From contig CANQMG010000010.1 of the NCBI GenBank assembly GCA_947624925.1, forward strand, positions 1 to 23,869: a stretch of 23,869 bases of DNA, in the 5' to 3' direction. The notes below the pieces were generated by a model. It was not told the origin of the DNA, made no database searches, and saw only the letters and a list, made by a program, of their open reading frames with translations. Origin of the DNA: an uncultured Clostridia bacterium (GTDB taxonomy: Bacteria; Bacillota; Clostridia; TANB77; CAG-508). Of the stretch, positions 14,870 through 21,707 are shown one piece after another. Positions within the stretch are counted from its first letter, which is position 1. Each line of letters starts with the position of its first letter. The translations under genes were made by a program, and so were the position numbers.

Positions 14870-15560
14870 TATTAAAAACCTCCATTAAATTATTTTTATA
14901 TTTTGGTCCAATATAGCAGGAATTATTGTTATTAAATAATATAGTGTTAGTATTAGACTTTATATTGTAAATATTATTTATATTAGCTATATAAGATTTA
15001 TGACAACGTACAAAATTGTCTGGTAGTAAATTTTTGAGTTTATTAAAAGAACTATATGTTTCATAAGTTCTTTTATCTGTATAAAAAATTAATTTCATTC
15101 CATCTCTTTTTATATAATCAATTTCATTTTCATCTATAACGGTTTTATTATCAATATGTATAAAATTTTTATTACATTTTTCTCTATCCTCTATTAATCT
15201 AAGTAAGGTAACTTCTAACCTTTCCATTGCAATAGGTTTAGGAAGATAATCAAAAGTTTTTACACTATATGCAACTAATGAATATTCTAAATGCGCAGTA
15301 GAAAAAATTATATAAATATCTTTATCACTTTTTCTAATTTTTTCAGCTAAATCTATACCAGAAATATTAGATTTTAAATTTATGTCTAATATAAGAACAT
15401 CAGTATGATTATTTTGAACATAATTATATATATCTTCCGCCTTATCAGAAGTATAAGTAACAGCTGCATCAATATTATGTTTTATAAAAAGATTTTCTAA
15501 CATTTTAGAAAGTTTGTTTAAAATATTTAAGTTATCATCACAAAGAACAAAACTAAGCAT
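14823..15560 (-). CDS. agrA: AgrA-like LytTR response regulator
   Basis: The protein has 245 residues. The receiver domain (1-120) has acidic residues Asp8/Asp9, the phosphoacceptor Asp59 in VLILDINL, the Ser/Thr switch in FSTAH (about 87-91) and Lys108 in YLPKPI. A LytTR DNA-binding domain follows (about 130-235; FIHIDNKTVIDENEIDYIKR, LPDNFVRCHKSYIANINNI). LytTR regulators bind as dimers to sites just upstream of -35 regions. The expected target is the agrBD promoter, where a palindrome lies at 13266-13289. The start at 15560 is preceded by GGAGG. The C-terminal end overlaps agrC by 47 bases. A sigma-A type promoter lies about 100 bases upstream. Confidence 0.92.
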   Translation of the reverse strand: MLSFVLCDDNLNILNKLSKMLENLFIKHNIDAAVTYTSDKAEDIYNYVQNNHTDVLILDINLKSNISGIDLAEKIRKSDKDIYIIFSTAHLEYSLVAYSVKTFDYLPKPIAMERLEVTLLRLIEDREKCNKNFIHIDNKTVIDENEIDYIKRDGMKLIFYTDKRTYETYSSFNKLKNLLPDNFVRCHKSYIANINNIYNIKSNTNTILFNNNNSCYIGPKYKNNLMEVFNNGNITNNLDGDINTE

Positions 15561-15662
15561 ATTTTTTTATAGCCTCCGAAAAAACTCTATTTTCTTTAGT
15601 AAATATCTAAATATAAGACAATTCGACATATAATACAAAATTACCTTATATTTCCAAATAAC

Positions 15663-15691
15663 AATATAATTCAAAATAATGAGAATGTCAA
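15663..15691 (-). promoter_or_regulatory. Promoter of the agrA-agrC operon
   Basis: On the minus strand, TTGACA (15691-15686, exact consensus) and TATATT (15668-15663) are separated by 17 bases. It lies about 100 bases before the agrA start. The good -35 suggests basal expression of the sensing pair, in contrast to the agrD promoter. Confidence 0.65.
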
Positions 15692-15799
15692 GAATTTAAA
15701 CAGAAAACTTTAAAAAATATAAATTTATAAAATTAAAAGTATAGTAATTTTTAATAAATTATGGTATACTAGAAACATAAGTTAAGGAGAGTGGTAAAA

Positions 15800-16075
15800 A
15801 TGATGCATACATTGTGTAAATATGAAGACGAAACAGAGTTAGTTGTTTCAGATATTATTACTAGAGATAATGGTGACGAGGTAGTAAGAGTTATTTTTGA
15901 AAGACCAACAGAGCACGGATTTGATACATTGATATTTGAATTACCAAGCTACAAAATTATAGAACAAGATGGAAGGTATACAGAAGAAGAAATAGAGTTA
16001 TTCAGAAAGGTAGTAGAACAAGGAGCAGCACATTTTTTTGAAATTGCAAGAGAAGGAGGACTTGAAAGTGCCTAA
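15800..16075 (+). CDS. Acidic protein of unknown function
   Basis: A protein of about 91 residues starts at ATG 15800, ten bases after AAGGAG; the upstream in-frame GTG at 15791 is too close to that site. An extended -10 (TGGTATACT, 15762-15770) lies just upstream. The protein is strongly acidic (for example RYTEEEIELFRKVVEQ) and has no membrane segment. It reads as a short beta-rich N-terminal part (ELVVSDIITRDNGDEVVRVI) and a C-terminal helix ending FFEIAREGGLESA. I do not recognise a family. It sits at the edge of the island that carries the mntA fragment and the CdiA-like nuclease. An acidic neighbour of a basic nuclease could be an immunity protein, but the order is opposite to CDI loci and this is only a possibility. 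Confidence 0.65.
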   Translation: MMHTLCKYEDETELVVSDIITRDNGDEVVRVIFERPTEHGFDTLIFELPSYKIIEQDGRYTEEEIELFRKVVEQGAAHFFEIAREGGLESA

Positions 16076-16091
16076 CATATTTGAAACAATA

Positions 16092-16205
16092 AAGAAAATT
16101 TAATAAAGATGTAGATGTTATTGAAAAAACAGAGATAGATAAAAATTCTAAAATAGAAAAAGAAATAGAAAGTACAGGTATAGTCGTTTATGAAAAGCAA
16201 AGATG
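16092..16205 (+). pseudogene. 3' fragment of a duplicated mntA nucleotidyltransferase gene
   Basis: This stretch matches the last ~115 bases of the intact mntA at 17362-17676 (about 17561-17675) with only a few differences, such as AGTACA for AGGACA and GTCGTT for GTTGTT. No start or N-terminal part remains, so the catalytic GSYAK...SDIDI motif is missing. It marks one end of a duplicated segment whose other parts are the terminator at 16904 and the pdaA fragment at 16961. Confidence 0.9.
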
Positions 16206-16283
16206 ACGAAAAACGAAAATATATTAAAAAATAGTAGAAATAAATGTATAATAAATAAGAATATCAATAAAGAGGAGAATAAG

Positions 16284-16769
16284 TTGAATTATATAGATAT
16301 AACTAATAAATATACTACAAAAAAGAATTATCAAATTAAAAAGCAAAAATATTTTATTGATGACAGTGGGAATAAATATAACGTAGATGGAAAACACGTA
16401 ATTTTAAAATCAACAAAAAGGGAAATAGAAGTTGCTGAATTATTAGGAAATGCTATAGGTGGAAAAGTAAATATTATACCTAGAATAAATCAACCTTTTG
16501 GTATAAAAACTCCAGATTATTTGATAAATGATGAAAAATTTGATTTAAAAGAAATAATTGGTGGTGGGAAATATACCATACAAGGTAATTTAAAGGGTAA
16601 AGAAAAACAGTCAAATAATTTTGTTATAGATATAAGTAATGCAAAATTTGATATTAAAGAAGCAAAAAGACAAATTGAAAATATATACAATTCTAAACAT
16701 TATTTATGGTTGAACAAAATATTATTAATAAAAGATAATAGCATATTGAAGGTATATAAAAGGGTATAA
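16284..16769 (+). CDS. CdiA C-terminal-like nuclease (candidate tRNase toxin)
   Basis: The C-terminal 125 residues resemble the toxin domain I know from CdiA C-termini and from extensions of SPP1 gp7-type phage head proteins (PF18451 type; recognised from memory). Key segments: VDGKHVILKSTKREIEVAEL, VNIIPRINQPFGIKTPDY, FDLKEIIGGGKY, KEKQSNNFVIDIS, IENIYNSKHYLW and KVYKR. The TPDY...DLK spacing is that of a PD-(D/E)xK nuclease; candidate active-site residues are Asp78, Asp87 and Lys89, counted from TTG 16284. I prefer TTG 16284 (161 residues) because AGAGGAG lies just before it; ATG 16203 gives 188 residues but overlaps the mntA remnant and lacks a binding site. No secretion module or downstream immunity gene is visible. 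Such proteins cleave tRNA in delivery systems; whether this one is active is unknown. Confidence 0.75.
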   Translation: MNYIDITNKYTTKKNYQIKKQKYFIDDSGNKYNVDGKHVILKSTKREIEVAELLGNAIGGKVNIIPRINQPFGIKTPDYLINDEKFDLKEIIGGGKYTIQGNLKGKEKQSNNFVIDISNAKFDIKEAKRQIENIYNSKHYLWLNKILLIKDNSILKVYKRV

Positions 16770-16774
16770 AAAGT

Positions 16775-16814
16775 GAAGGTCAACTGCGAACCTAGAGGTT
16801 CTCAATCGACCTTC
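16775..16814 (+). other. Nested inverted repeat after the nuclease gene
   Basis: GAAGGTC (16775-16781) pairs with GACCTTC (16808-16814), and inside it GAACC pairs with GGTTC around a TAGA tetraloop. Six unpaired bases lie on each side between the stems. It starts six bases after the nuclease stop codon and is markedly more GC-rich than its surroundings. The run that follows is TAATAATATATT, a poor terminator tract. It may be a weak terminator, an mRNA 3'-end stabiliser, or a recombination or mobile-element end. Confidence 0.5.
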
Positions 16815-16903
16815 TAATAATATATTATTAATTTAATTATACAATAAATTAAGTTAATAATCAATAGTTTATGCTAAAATAATAAAAATATTCTGTATAT
16901 ATA

Positions 16904-16946
16904 AAAAGAGCTAAAAATTATAAAATATAATTTTTAGCTCTTTTGC
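16904..16946 (+). terminator. Terminator, copy 1 (duplicated)
   Basis: AAAAGAGCTAAAAATTAT pairs with ATAATTTTTAGCTCTTTT around AAAAT. The hairpin and about 18 bases after it are nearly identical to 17999-18055, downstream of hepT, which shows that this region is a duplicate. Here it lies about 135 bases after the nuclease gene and would terminate it. Confidence 0.85.
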
Positions 16947-16960
16947 TTATTTGTAATATT

Positions 16961-17179
16961 TAATGAAGCAAATGGTATAGCTATGGGAAATAATAATGAT
17001 AAATATGTATATTTATCATTTGATGAAGGATATGAGGCGGGATATACTAGCAAAATATTAGATACATTAAAAGATAATAATGTGAAAGTGGCATTTTTTA
17101 TAACAGCACATTATTTAAATACAAATTCGGATTTAGTAAAAAGAATGATTGACGAGGGACATATAGTTGGTAATCATAT
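16961..17179 (+). pseudogene. Internal fragment of a duplicated pdaA-type deacetylase gene
   Basis: About 218 bases match 18311-18537 of the intact pdaA with six differences that I can count (about 97% identity). The start codon, signal peptide and first ~70 codons are missing: the sequence jumps from the terminator region directly into the gene, as if about 255 bases had been deleted. Homology stops abruptly after GGTAATCATA, just before the second metal-binding histidine, and the frame ends at TGA 17205-17207. A 74-residue frame from the internal ATG 16983 exists (FDEGYEAGYTSK is intact), but it lacks most of the catalytic domain, so a functional product is unlikely. Confidence 0.9.
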
Positions 17180-17361
17180 TCCCTTGACTCTGATGACACT
17201 CTTTTGAAAATATAATAAAAGCTAGTATCTACTAACAATAAATTTTACACTTTTAATAAAAAATATAGACTTTTTATAAAAAATACTATAAAATATATTT
17301 ATAAGAAAAATAAATGATAAGATAATTATTATATAATTTATAGAGATGGGAGTGATACACT

Positions 17362-17676
17362 ATGACTACAAAAATTTATACATTAGAAGATATAAAGAAA
17401 ATGTTAAATGAGGTTTTGATGTATACTGAAGTAGAAAAAGCTATATTGTTTGGTTCTTATGCAAAAAATAAACCTACTGAACAGAGTGATATTGACATAA
17501 TAATAGATAGTAATGGAAAAATAAAAGGACTTAAATATTTTGCTATTATAGATATGATTAAAGAAAAATTTAATAAAGATGTAGATGTTATTGAAAAAAC
17601 AGAGATAGATAAAAATTCTAAAATAGAAAAAGAAATAGAAAGGACAGGTATAGTTGTTTATGAAAAGCAAAGATAA
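17362..17676 (+). CDS. mntA: MntA-type minimal nucleotidyltransferase antitoxin
   Basis: This 104-residue minimal nucleotidyltransferase of the polymerase-beta superfamily contains the signature GSYAKNK (31-37) followed by SDIDI (42-46), with metal ligands Asp43 and Asp45 and a third acidic residue in KDVDV (Asp75). In studied MNT-HEPN pairs the MNT protein adds AMP groups to a tyrosine of the HEPN toxin and so neutralises it. The gene overlaps the HEPN toxin gene that follows, as is usual. It starts at ATG 17362; GGGAGTGATACACT lies before it. A fragment of a second copy lies at 16092-16205. The preceding 180 bases hold only AT-rich promoter-like sequence. Confidence 0.9.
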   Translation: MTTKIYTLEDIKKMLNEVLMYTEVEKAILFGSYAKNKPTEQSDIDIIIDSNGKIKGLKYFAIIDMIKEKFNKDVDVIEKTEIDKNSKIEKEIERTGIVVYEKQR

Positions 17677-17992
17677 AATGATTATAAGCAAAATTTTAAA
17701 ATATATTGATGAGATAAAGATATTTATAAATGGATATTCTTATGAAAAATTTAGCAATGATAGAAAAACAGTAAATGCCAGTGTTTTTAATTTAAGTCAA
17801 ATAGGAGAACTGGCAGGAAAGGTAAGTAAAGAATTACAAGAAGAATATTCAAATATAGAATGGAGAGGAATTAAAGCATTAAGAAATAGAATAGTACATG
17901 ATTATGATGGAGTTAATTTAAATATGGTATGGGATTTTTTAACTACAGAACTAAATGAATTGGAAGAAAACTTAAAGTCAGTAATAAGTTAA
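17660..17992 (+). CDS. hepT: HepT-type HEPN toxin (RNase)
   Basis: The toxin partner of mntA has 110 residues from ATG 17660, which overlaps the mntA end; ATG 17678 just after the mntA stop, or TTG 17654, are also possible. It is an all-helical HEPN domain. The catalytic motif R-x4-H-x-Y is RNRIVHDY (Arg75, His80, Tyr82), preceded by NIEWRGIKALRN, typical of the HepT (former DUF86) family. These proteins cut RNA, and the tyrosine of the motif is the residue AMPylated by the antitoxin. A strong terminator follows seven bases after the stop, so mntA-hepT is a closed unit. In the duplicated copy upstream, the place of hepT is occupied by the CdiA-like nuclease gene. Confidence 0.9.
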   Translation: MKSKDKMIISKILKYIDEIKIFINGYSYEKFSNDRKTVNASVFNLSQIGELAGKVSKELQEEYSNIEWRGIKALRNRIVHDYDGVNLNMVWDFLTTELNELEENLKSVIS

Positions 17993-17998
17993 TATATA

Positions 17999-18039
17999 AA
18001 AAGAGCTAAAAATTATGAAATATAATTTTTAGCTCTTTT
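17999..18039 (+). terminator. Terminator after hepT, copy 2
   Basis: AAAAGAGCTAAAAATTAT pairs with ATAATTTTTAGCTCTTTT around GAAAT. It closes the mntA-hepT unit and lies about 70 bases upstream of the pdaA start, so pdaA needs its own promoter downstream of it. It is nearly identical to 16904-16944. Confidence 0.9.
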
Positions 18040-18106
18040 GCTTATTTGTAATATTTATAAAAATATCCTAATAAAATTAATAAAGAGTAAAAGGGGGATA
18101 TTGTTT

Positions 18107-18925
18107 ATGAAAAATAGAAAGATTATAACTATTTTATCTTGTAGTGTAATAATTATAATGTTTTCAATATGTGTTATAAACACAAATAATAATATGAGTA
18201 ATCAAACAGTTTTAACAAGTAGCATACAGGGACTTAGTAATAAAAAAATTGGTTGGGGAATAAAAAGAAATGATAATCATAATCAGCCAGATTTAGGAAG
18301 TAAAAATAAACAACTATTAAATGAAGCAAATGGTATAGCTATGGGAAATAATAATGATAAATATGTATATTTAACATTTGATGAAGGATATGAGGCGGGA
18401 TATACTAGCAAAATATTAGATACATTAAAAGATAATAATGTGAAAGCGGCATTTTTTATAACAGCACATTATTTAAATACAAACTCAGATTTGGTAAAAA
18501 GAATGATTGACGAGGGACATATAGTTGGTAACCATACAGTTAATCATAAAAGTATGCCAGACCTAACAGATGAAAAGGTTAAATCTGAAATAATGGATTT
18601 ACATACTACTGTTTTTGAAAAATTTAATTACGAAATGAAATATTTAAGGCCACCTATGGGTGAATTTAGTCAAAGAACATTAGCTATTATTAATGAATTA
18701 GGATACACAACAACTATGTGGAGTTTTGCTTATGATGACTGGAACGAGGATAATCAAGGTAGAGAGGATTACGCTAAGCAAAAAATTTTAGATAATGTGC
18801 ATAATGGTGCAATAATATTATTACATGCAAATTCTAAAGATAATACAAATATTTTAGATTACTGTATAAAGCAAATAAAAAATATGGGGTATGAGTTTAA
18901 AAGTTTGGAAGAATTTACAAAATAG
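18107..18925 (+). CDS. pdaA: PdaA-type polysaccharide deacetylase (muramic delta-lactam, spore cortex)
   Basis: The start is ATG 18107 behind AAAGGGGGATATTG (272 residues). A membrane anchor or signal peptide at residues 5-25 exports it. The NodB/CE4 domain has motif 1 TFDEGYE (90-96; Asp92 base), motif 2 GNHTVNH (His143, His147, metal ligands), motif 3 RPPMGEFS, the conserved WSFAYDDWN and the final ILLHA. FDEGYE with GNH and RPPxGxFS is the pattern of B. subtilis PdaA, which removes the acetyl group from N-acetylmuramic acid during formation of the muramic delta-lactam of spore cortex, needed for germination. The following yqfC and yqfD genes are also sporulation genes, nine bases downstream, which supports a sporulation-specific operon. 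A partial duplicate lies at 16961-17179. Confidence 0.88.
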   Translation: MKNRKIITILSCSVIIIMFSICVINTNNNMSNQTVLTSSIQGLSNKKIGWGIKRNDNHNQPDLGSKNKQLLNEANGIAMGNNNDKYVYLTFDEGYEAGYTSKILDTLKDNNVKAAFFITAHYLNTNSDLVKRMIDEGHIVGNHTVNHKSMPDLTDEKVKSEIMDLHTTVFEKFNYEMKYLRPPMGEFSQRTLAIINELGYTTTMWSFAYDDWNEDNQGREDYAKQKILDNVHNGAIILLHANSKDNTNILDYCIKQIKNMGYEFKSLEEFTK

Positions 18926-18934
18926 GAGAGCTTT

Positions 18935-19237
18935 ATGAAAAAGAAAAATAAGAAAAAAAATTTTAGTAGAATAGATGCTTTTCTTGAAATGCCTAAAGAA
19001 GTAGTTTCAGATGAGCCTAAATTTACTATAATTGGTTTTAATGAAGTCTTAGTTGAAAATTATAAGAATATATTAGAATATGAAGATTATTTTATAAAAA
19101 TAAATACATATATAGGAGTAGTAAATATAAACGGATTTAATTTAAAATTAGAGGAATTAACTCAAGATGATATTATGGTTAGAGGAAAAATAGATAGCAT
19201 AGATTTTGAAAATATTACTGATGAAGAGGTGAAATAA
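18935..19237 (+). CDS. yqfC: Sporulation protein YqfC
   Basis: The protein has 100 residues from ATG 18935, preceded by GGAGAGCTTT. After a lysine-rich start (KKKNKKKNFSRIDAFLEMPK) come short beta-type segments: FTIIGFNEVLVENYKNILEY and INTYIGVVNINGFNLKLEEL, then DDIMVRGKIDSIDF. These are diagnostic of the YqfC/YabP-like family. In Bacillus subtilis yqfC is in the sigma-E regulon directly upstream of yqfD, the order seen here, with stop and start codons touching. The biochemical role is unknown; YabP, its relative, is a spore-coat-associated protein. Confidence 0.9.
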   Translation: MKKKNKKKNFSRIDAFLEMPKEVVSDEPKFTIIGFNEVLVENYKNILEYEDYFIKINTYIGVVNINGFNLKLEELTQDDIMVRGKIDSIDFENITDEEVK

Positions 19238-20422
19238 TTGTTATTAAAAATACTACTTAGTTACATATTAGGATATTTAAATATCTGTGTTGAAGGATAT
19301 TTTATAGAAAGATTTATTAATATATGTATTAGTAAAAAAATATTATTATGGAATATAAAAAGAGAAAAATCAAGCATAATGCATGCTAATATTAGCATTA
19401 AGGATTTTTTAGAATTAAAAAGCATTGCAAAATCTACAAAATGCAAGGTAAAAATAGAAAATAAAAAAGGTATGCCCTTTATATTAAATAAATATAAAAA
19501 AAGAAAAATATTTTTAATATTATTGTTTGTAATTGTATTACTAATATTAATAACATCAAACTTTGTATGGAATGTTGAAATTCGAGGGACAGATAGCATT
19601 AATAAAGATGAAATAATTAAAGAATTAAGTGAGCAAGGTCTTACTGTAGGAAAATATAAGGGAAAGATTGATACAAAACAAATAATAAATGAAACAAGAT
19701 TAAAAAGAGATGATATAGCCTGGATGTCTATTAATTTAAAAGGTACAAATGCAATTGTAGAGATAGTAGAGGCAACTTCTAAGCCAGATATAATAGATGA
19801 AAATGAAATATGTAATATTGTATCAGATAAAACTGGTATTATTACGAAAATAAATGTACAAAATGGAACTGCACAAGTAAAAGTTGGAGATATGGTAAAA
19901 CCAGGGAGTTTATTAGTAGGAGGATATATAGAGGGAAAATATACTGGTACGAGATATGTACATAGTAGTGCGAATATTGAGGCAAGAGTATGGTATACAA
20001 AAAAAGAAAAGATGAATTTTATTACGGAAATAGAGGAAAAAACGACTAATGTTGAAAACAAATATTCATTAAATTTAAATAATTTTGTAATAAATTTGTA
20101 TAAAAACCTTCCAAAATTTGAAAATTATGATACAATAGTTTCAAGCAATAAAATGAAATTATTTTCTAACTTTTATTTACCAATTGAATTAATAAAAACA
20201 ACATATTATGAAACGCAAAAAAAACAAGTAAAATATACGGAACAAGAGGCTACAGAAATTTTAACTAGGAAAATAGAAGAAGAATTAATAGAAGAAATAC
20301 CTAATAAAAATAATATCGTTAATAAACAAATAAATAAATATCAGAATGAAAATGATATAGAGATAGAAGTTGTATATGAAGTTATAGAAAATATAGGCAC
20401 AAAGGAGAAAATAAATATGTAA
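19238..20422 (+). CDS. yqfD: Sporulation protein YqfD
   Basis: The protein has 394 residues and starts with TTG 19238 directly after the yqfC stop; AGAGGTG in the end of yqfC is its ribosome binding site, and the next ATG is far inside the conserved region. An N-terminal domain of about 85 residues (IKREKSSIMHANISIKDFLE) is followed by a transmembrane helix (about 89-108, IFLILLFVIVLLILITSNFV) and a large extracytoplasmic part with FVWNVEIRGTDSINKDEI, DDIAWMSINLKGTNAIVEI and GDMVKPGSLLVGGYIEGKYT. This is the YqfD family (sigma-E dependent, mother cell). The exact function is unknown. In many Firmicutes phoH follows yqfD; here an unrelated gene does. Confidence 0.93.
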   Translation: MLLKILLSYILGYLNICVEGYFIERFINICISKKILLWNIKREKSSIMHANISIKDFLELKSIAKSTKCKVKIENKKGMPFILNKYKKRKIFLILLFVIVLLILITSNFVWNVEIRGTDSINKDEIIKELSEQGLTVGKYKGKIDTKQIINETRLKRDDIAWMSINLKGTNAIVEIVEATSKPDIIDENEICNIVSDKTGIITKINVQNGTAQVKVGDMVKPGSLLVGGYIEGKYTGTRYVHSSANIEARVWYTKKEKMNFITEIEEKTTNVENKYSLNLNNFVINLYKNLPKFENYDTIVSSNKMKLFSNFYLPIELIKTTYYETQKKQVKYTEQEATEILTRKIEEELIEEIPNKNNIVNKQINKYQNENDIEIEVVYEVIENIGTKEKINM

Positions 20423-20437
20423 AGGAAGTGTTAATAA

Positions 20438-21637
20438 ATGGAAGAAAGAAGTGTAAGAGTATATAATGGTGACAAAACTTTTTTTTCAAAAATTAGTACT
20501 ACATTAAGTAAAATTCTTATACCAACAAGAGTTGGAATTAACAGTATGATGATTTCGATAAAAAGAAATAATTTACTAAAAGCATATAATATATATAAAA
20601 AGGCAAAAGATGATAATTCCGAAACAAAAGATAATTATTATAAAAAATATGAAGACTTATATGCATTATATTTAGAAGCAATTGATAAATATATTATGGA
20701 TTCAATATATAAAAAAGTAAAAGTAAGAAGTGCAACAAATTTTGAAGAAAATGCCTTATCTACATATTATGAAGTAACACATTTAAAAGAAAAACAATAT
20801 ATGGAATATAAATACAGAAAACAAAAATATTTATTAGAGTTAGATTACCAAAATTTAACTTCAAGTGGAAAAACAAAAAATATAGAACAATATAATAAAT
20901 TTTATATAGATAAAATGGATTCACTATATAAAGGAATAATAAAAAATTATTCAATACAATTAGCAGATAGCGTTAGTTCATCTTTTAATGATAAATTTGA
21001 GATTTATGACAAAATATTTAATACCATTGAAGAATATATTGCAAATATTTTAAATATAAAAATAGAGAACAACTATGAAGAATCATTAGAAGTACTAAAT
21101 CAATATGATGAATATAGCAAATTTCTAGCTGGAAAGTTAGATAATATAGATAGAGTAGAGAAAAAAATGTTACTTATTAATTTTAGCAGAAAATTATTTA
21201 CTCACAGTTTGCCATTGGTTGTAGCAGAACAATGTTATAATCAAATCTTAAATGAAATAAGGTCATTAGTTGTAAACAGTCCAAATGAAAAAAAGCAAAA
21301 TATTGCATACAAAATGTTACTTACTGTATTAGAAAATTATAACATAAACTTGCTTTCAACAAAAATATATTGGGACAAACCAAAAGAAAGAGAAGAATAT
21401 AAGCAGTTTTATGAAGAGTATAAAGATATTTTAAATATAAAAAAAGCAAAACAAAAGGCAACAGAAAAAGAGATTTTATTAATAAAAAGAGATTTAAAAT
21501 TTATAAACAAAGAACCTGAAAGATATGCAAAAGTAATAAAATTATATAAAACAAAATTAGTAGAATATGGAGCAATGAAACAATTAAAAAATATAGCAAT
21601 TACACAAGACGGAAAATATAAAAAAATAAAAATGTAA
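20438..21637 (+). CDS. Unrecognised helical protein in the usual phoH position
   Basis: This 399-residue protein starts at ATG 20438 with AAAGGAAGTG upstream, 15 bases after yqfD. It is almost entirely helical and very rich in Lys, Glu, Tyr and Asn, with long heptad-like stretches (for example NNLLKAYNIYKKAKDD; EDLYALYLEAIDKYIMDSIY). No signal peptide, membrane helix or P-loop is visible, so it is not PhoH. I do not recognise a family. The regular helical segments recall helical-repeat or coiled-coil scaffolds. Its place between yqfD and ybeY, tight spacing and matching codon use suggest it belongs to this operon and may be restricted to this bacterial group. A dispersed repeat lies directly after it. 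Confidence 0.8.
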   Translation: MEERSVRVYNGDKTFFSKISTTLSKILIPTRVGINSMMISIKRNNLLKAYNIYKKAKDDNSETKDNYYKKYEDLYALYLEAIDKYIMDSIYKKVKVRSATNFEENALSTYYEVTHLKEKQYMEYKYRKQKYLLELDYQNLTSSGKTKNIEQYNKFYIDKMDSLYKGIIKNYSIQLADSVSSSFNDKFEIYDKIFNTIEEYIANILNIKIENNYEESLEVLNQYDEYSKFLAGKLDNIDRVEKKMLLINFSRKLFTHSLPLVVAEQCYNQILNEIRSLVVNSPNEKKQNIAYKMLLTVLENYNINLLSTKIYWDKPKEREEYKQFYEEYKDILNIKKAKQKATEKEILLIKRDLKFINKEPERYAKVIKLYKTKLVEYGAMKQLKNIAITQDGKYKKIKM

Positions 21638-21671
21638 GGGTTACTGAATAATTATAAAATAAAAAATGTAT

Positions 21672-21692
21672 GGACAGGTCTTGTGCCTGCCC
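21672..21692 (-). repeat. Dispersed palindromic repeat, third copy (inverted)
   Basis: GGACAGG and CCTGCCC flank TCTTGTG. The reverse complement matches the repeat core at 930-950 with one T/C difference. It lies in the gap between the unrecognised gene and ybeY, and an ATG at 21666 makes it read in frame into ybeY. Confidence 0.8.
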
Positions 21693-21707
21693 GGATATAA
21701 GGAAAAA

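Noticed and set aside
16983..17207. Functional short polysaccharide deacetylase
   Set aside because: It lacks a signal peptide, the second metal-binding His and the C-terminal half, and is a 97% copy of part of the intact pdaA, so it is a fragment.
19261..20061. 266-codon open frame on the minus strand
   Set aside because: It is a low-complexity hydrophobic reading opposite yqfD, which has clear family motifs; long antisense frames are common in such AT-rich sequence.
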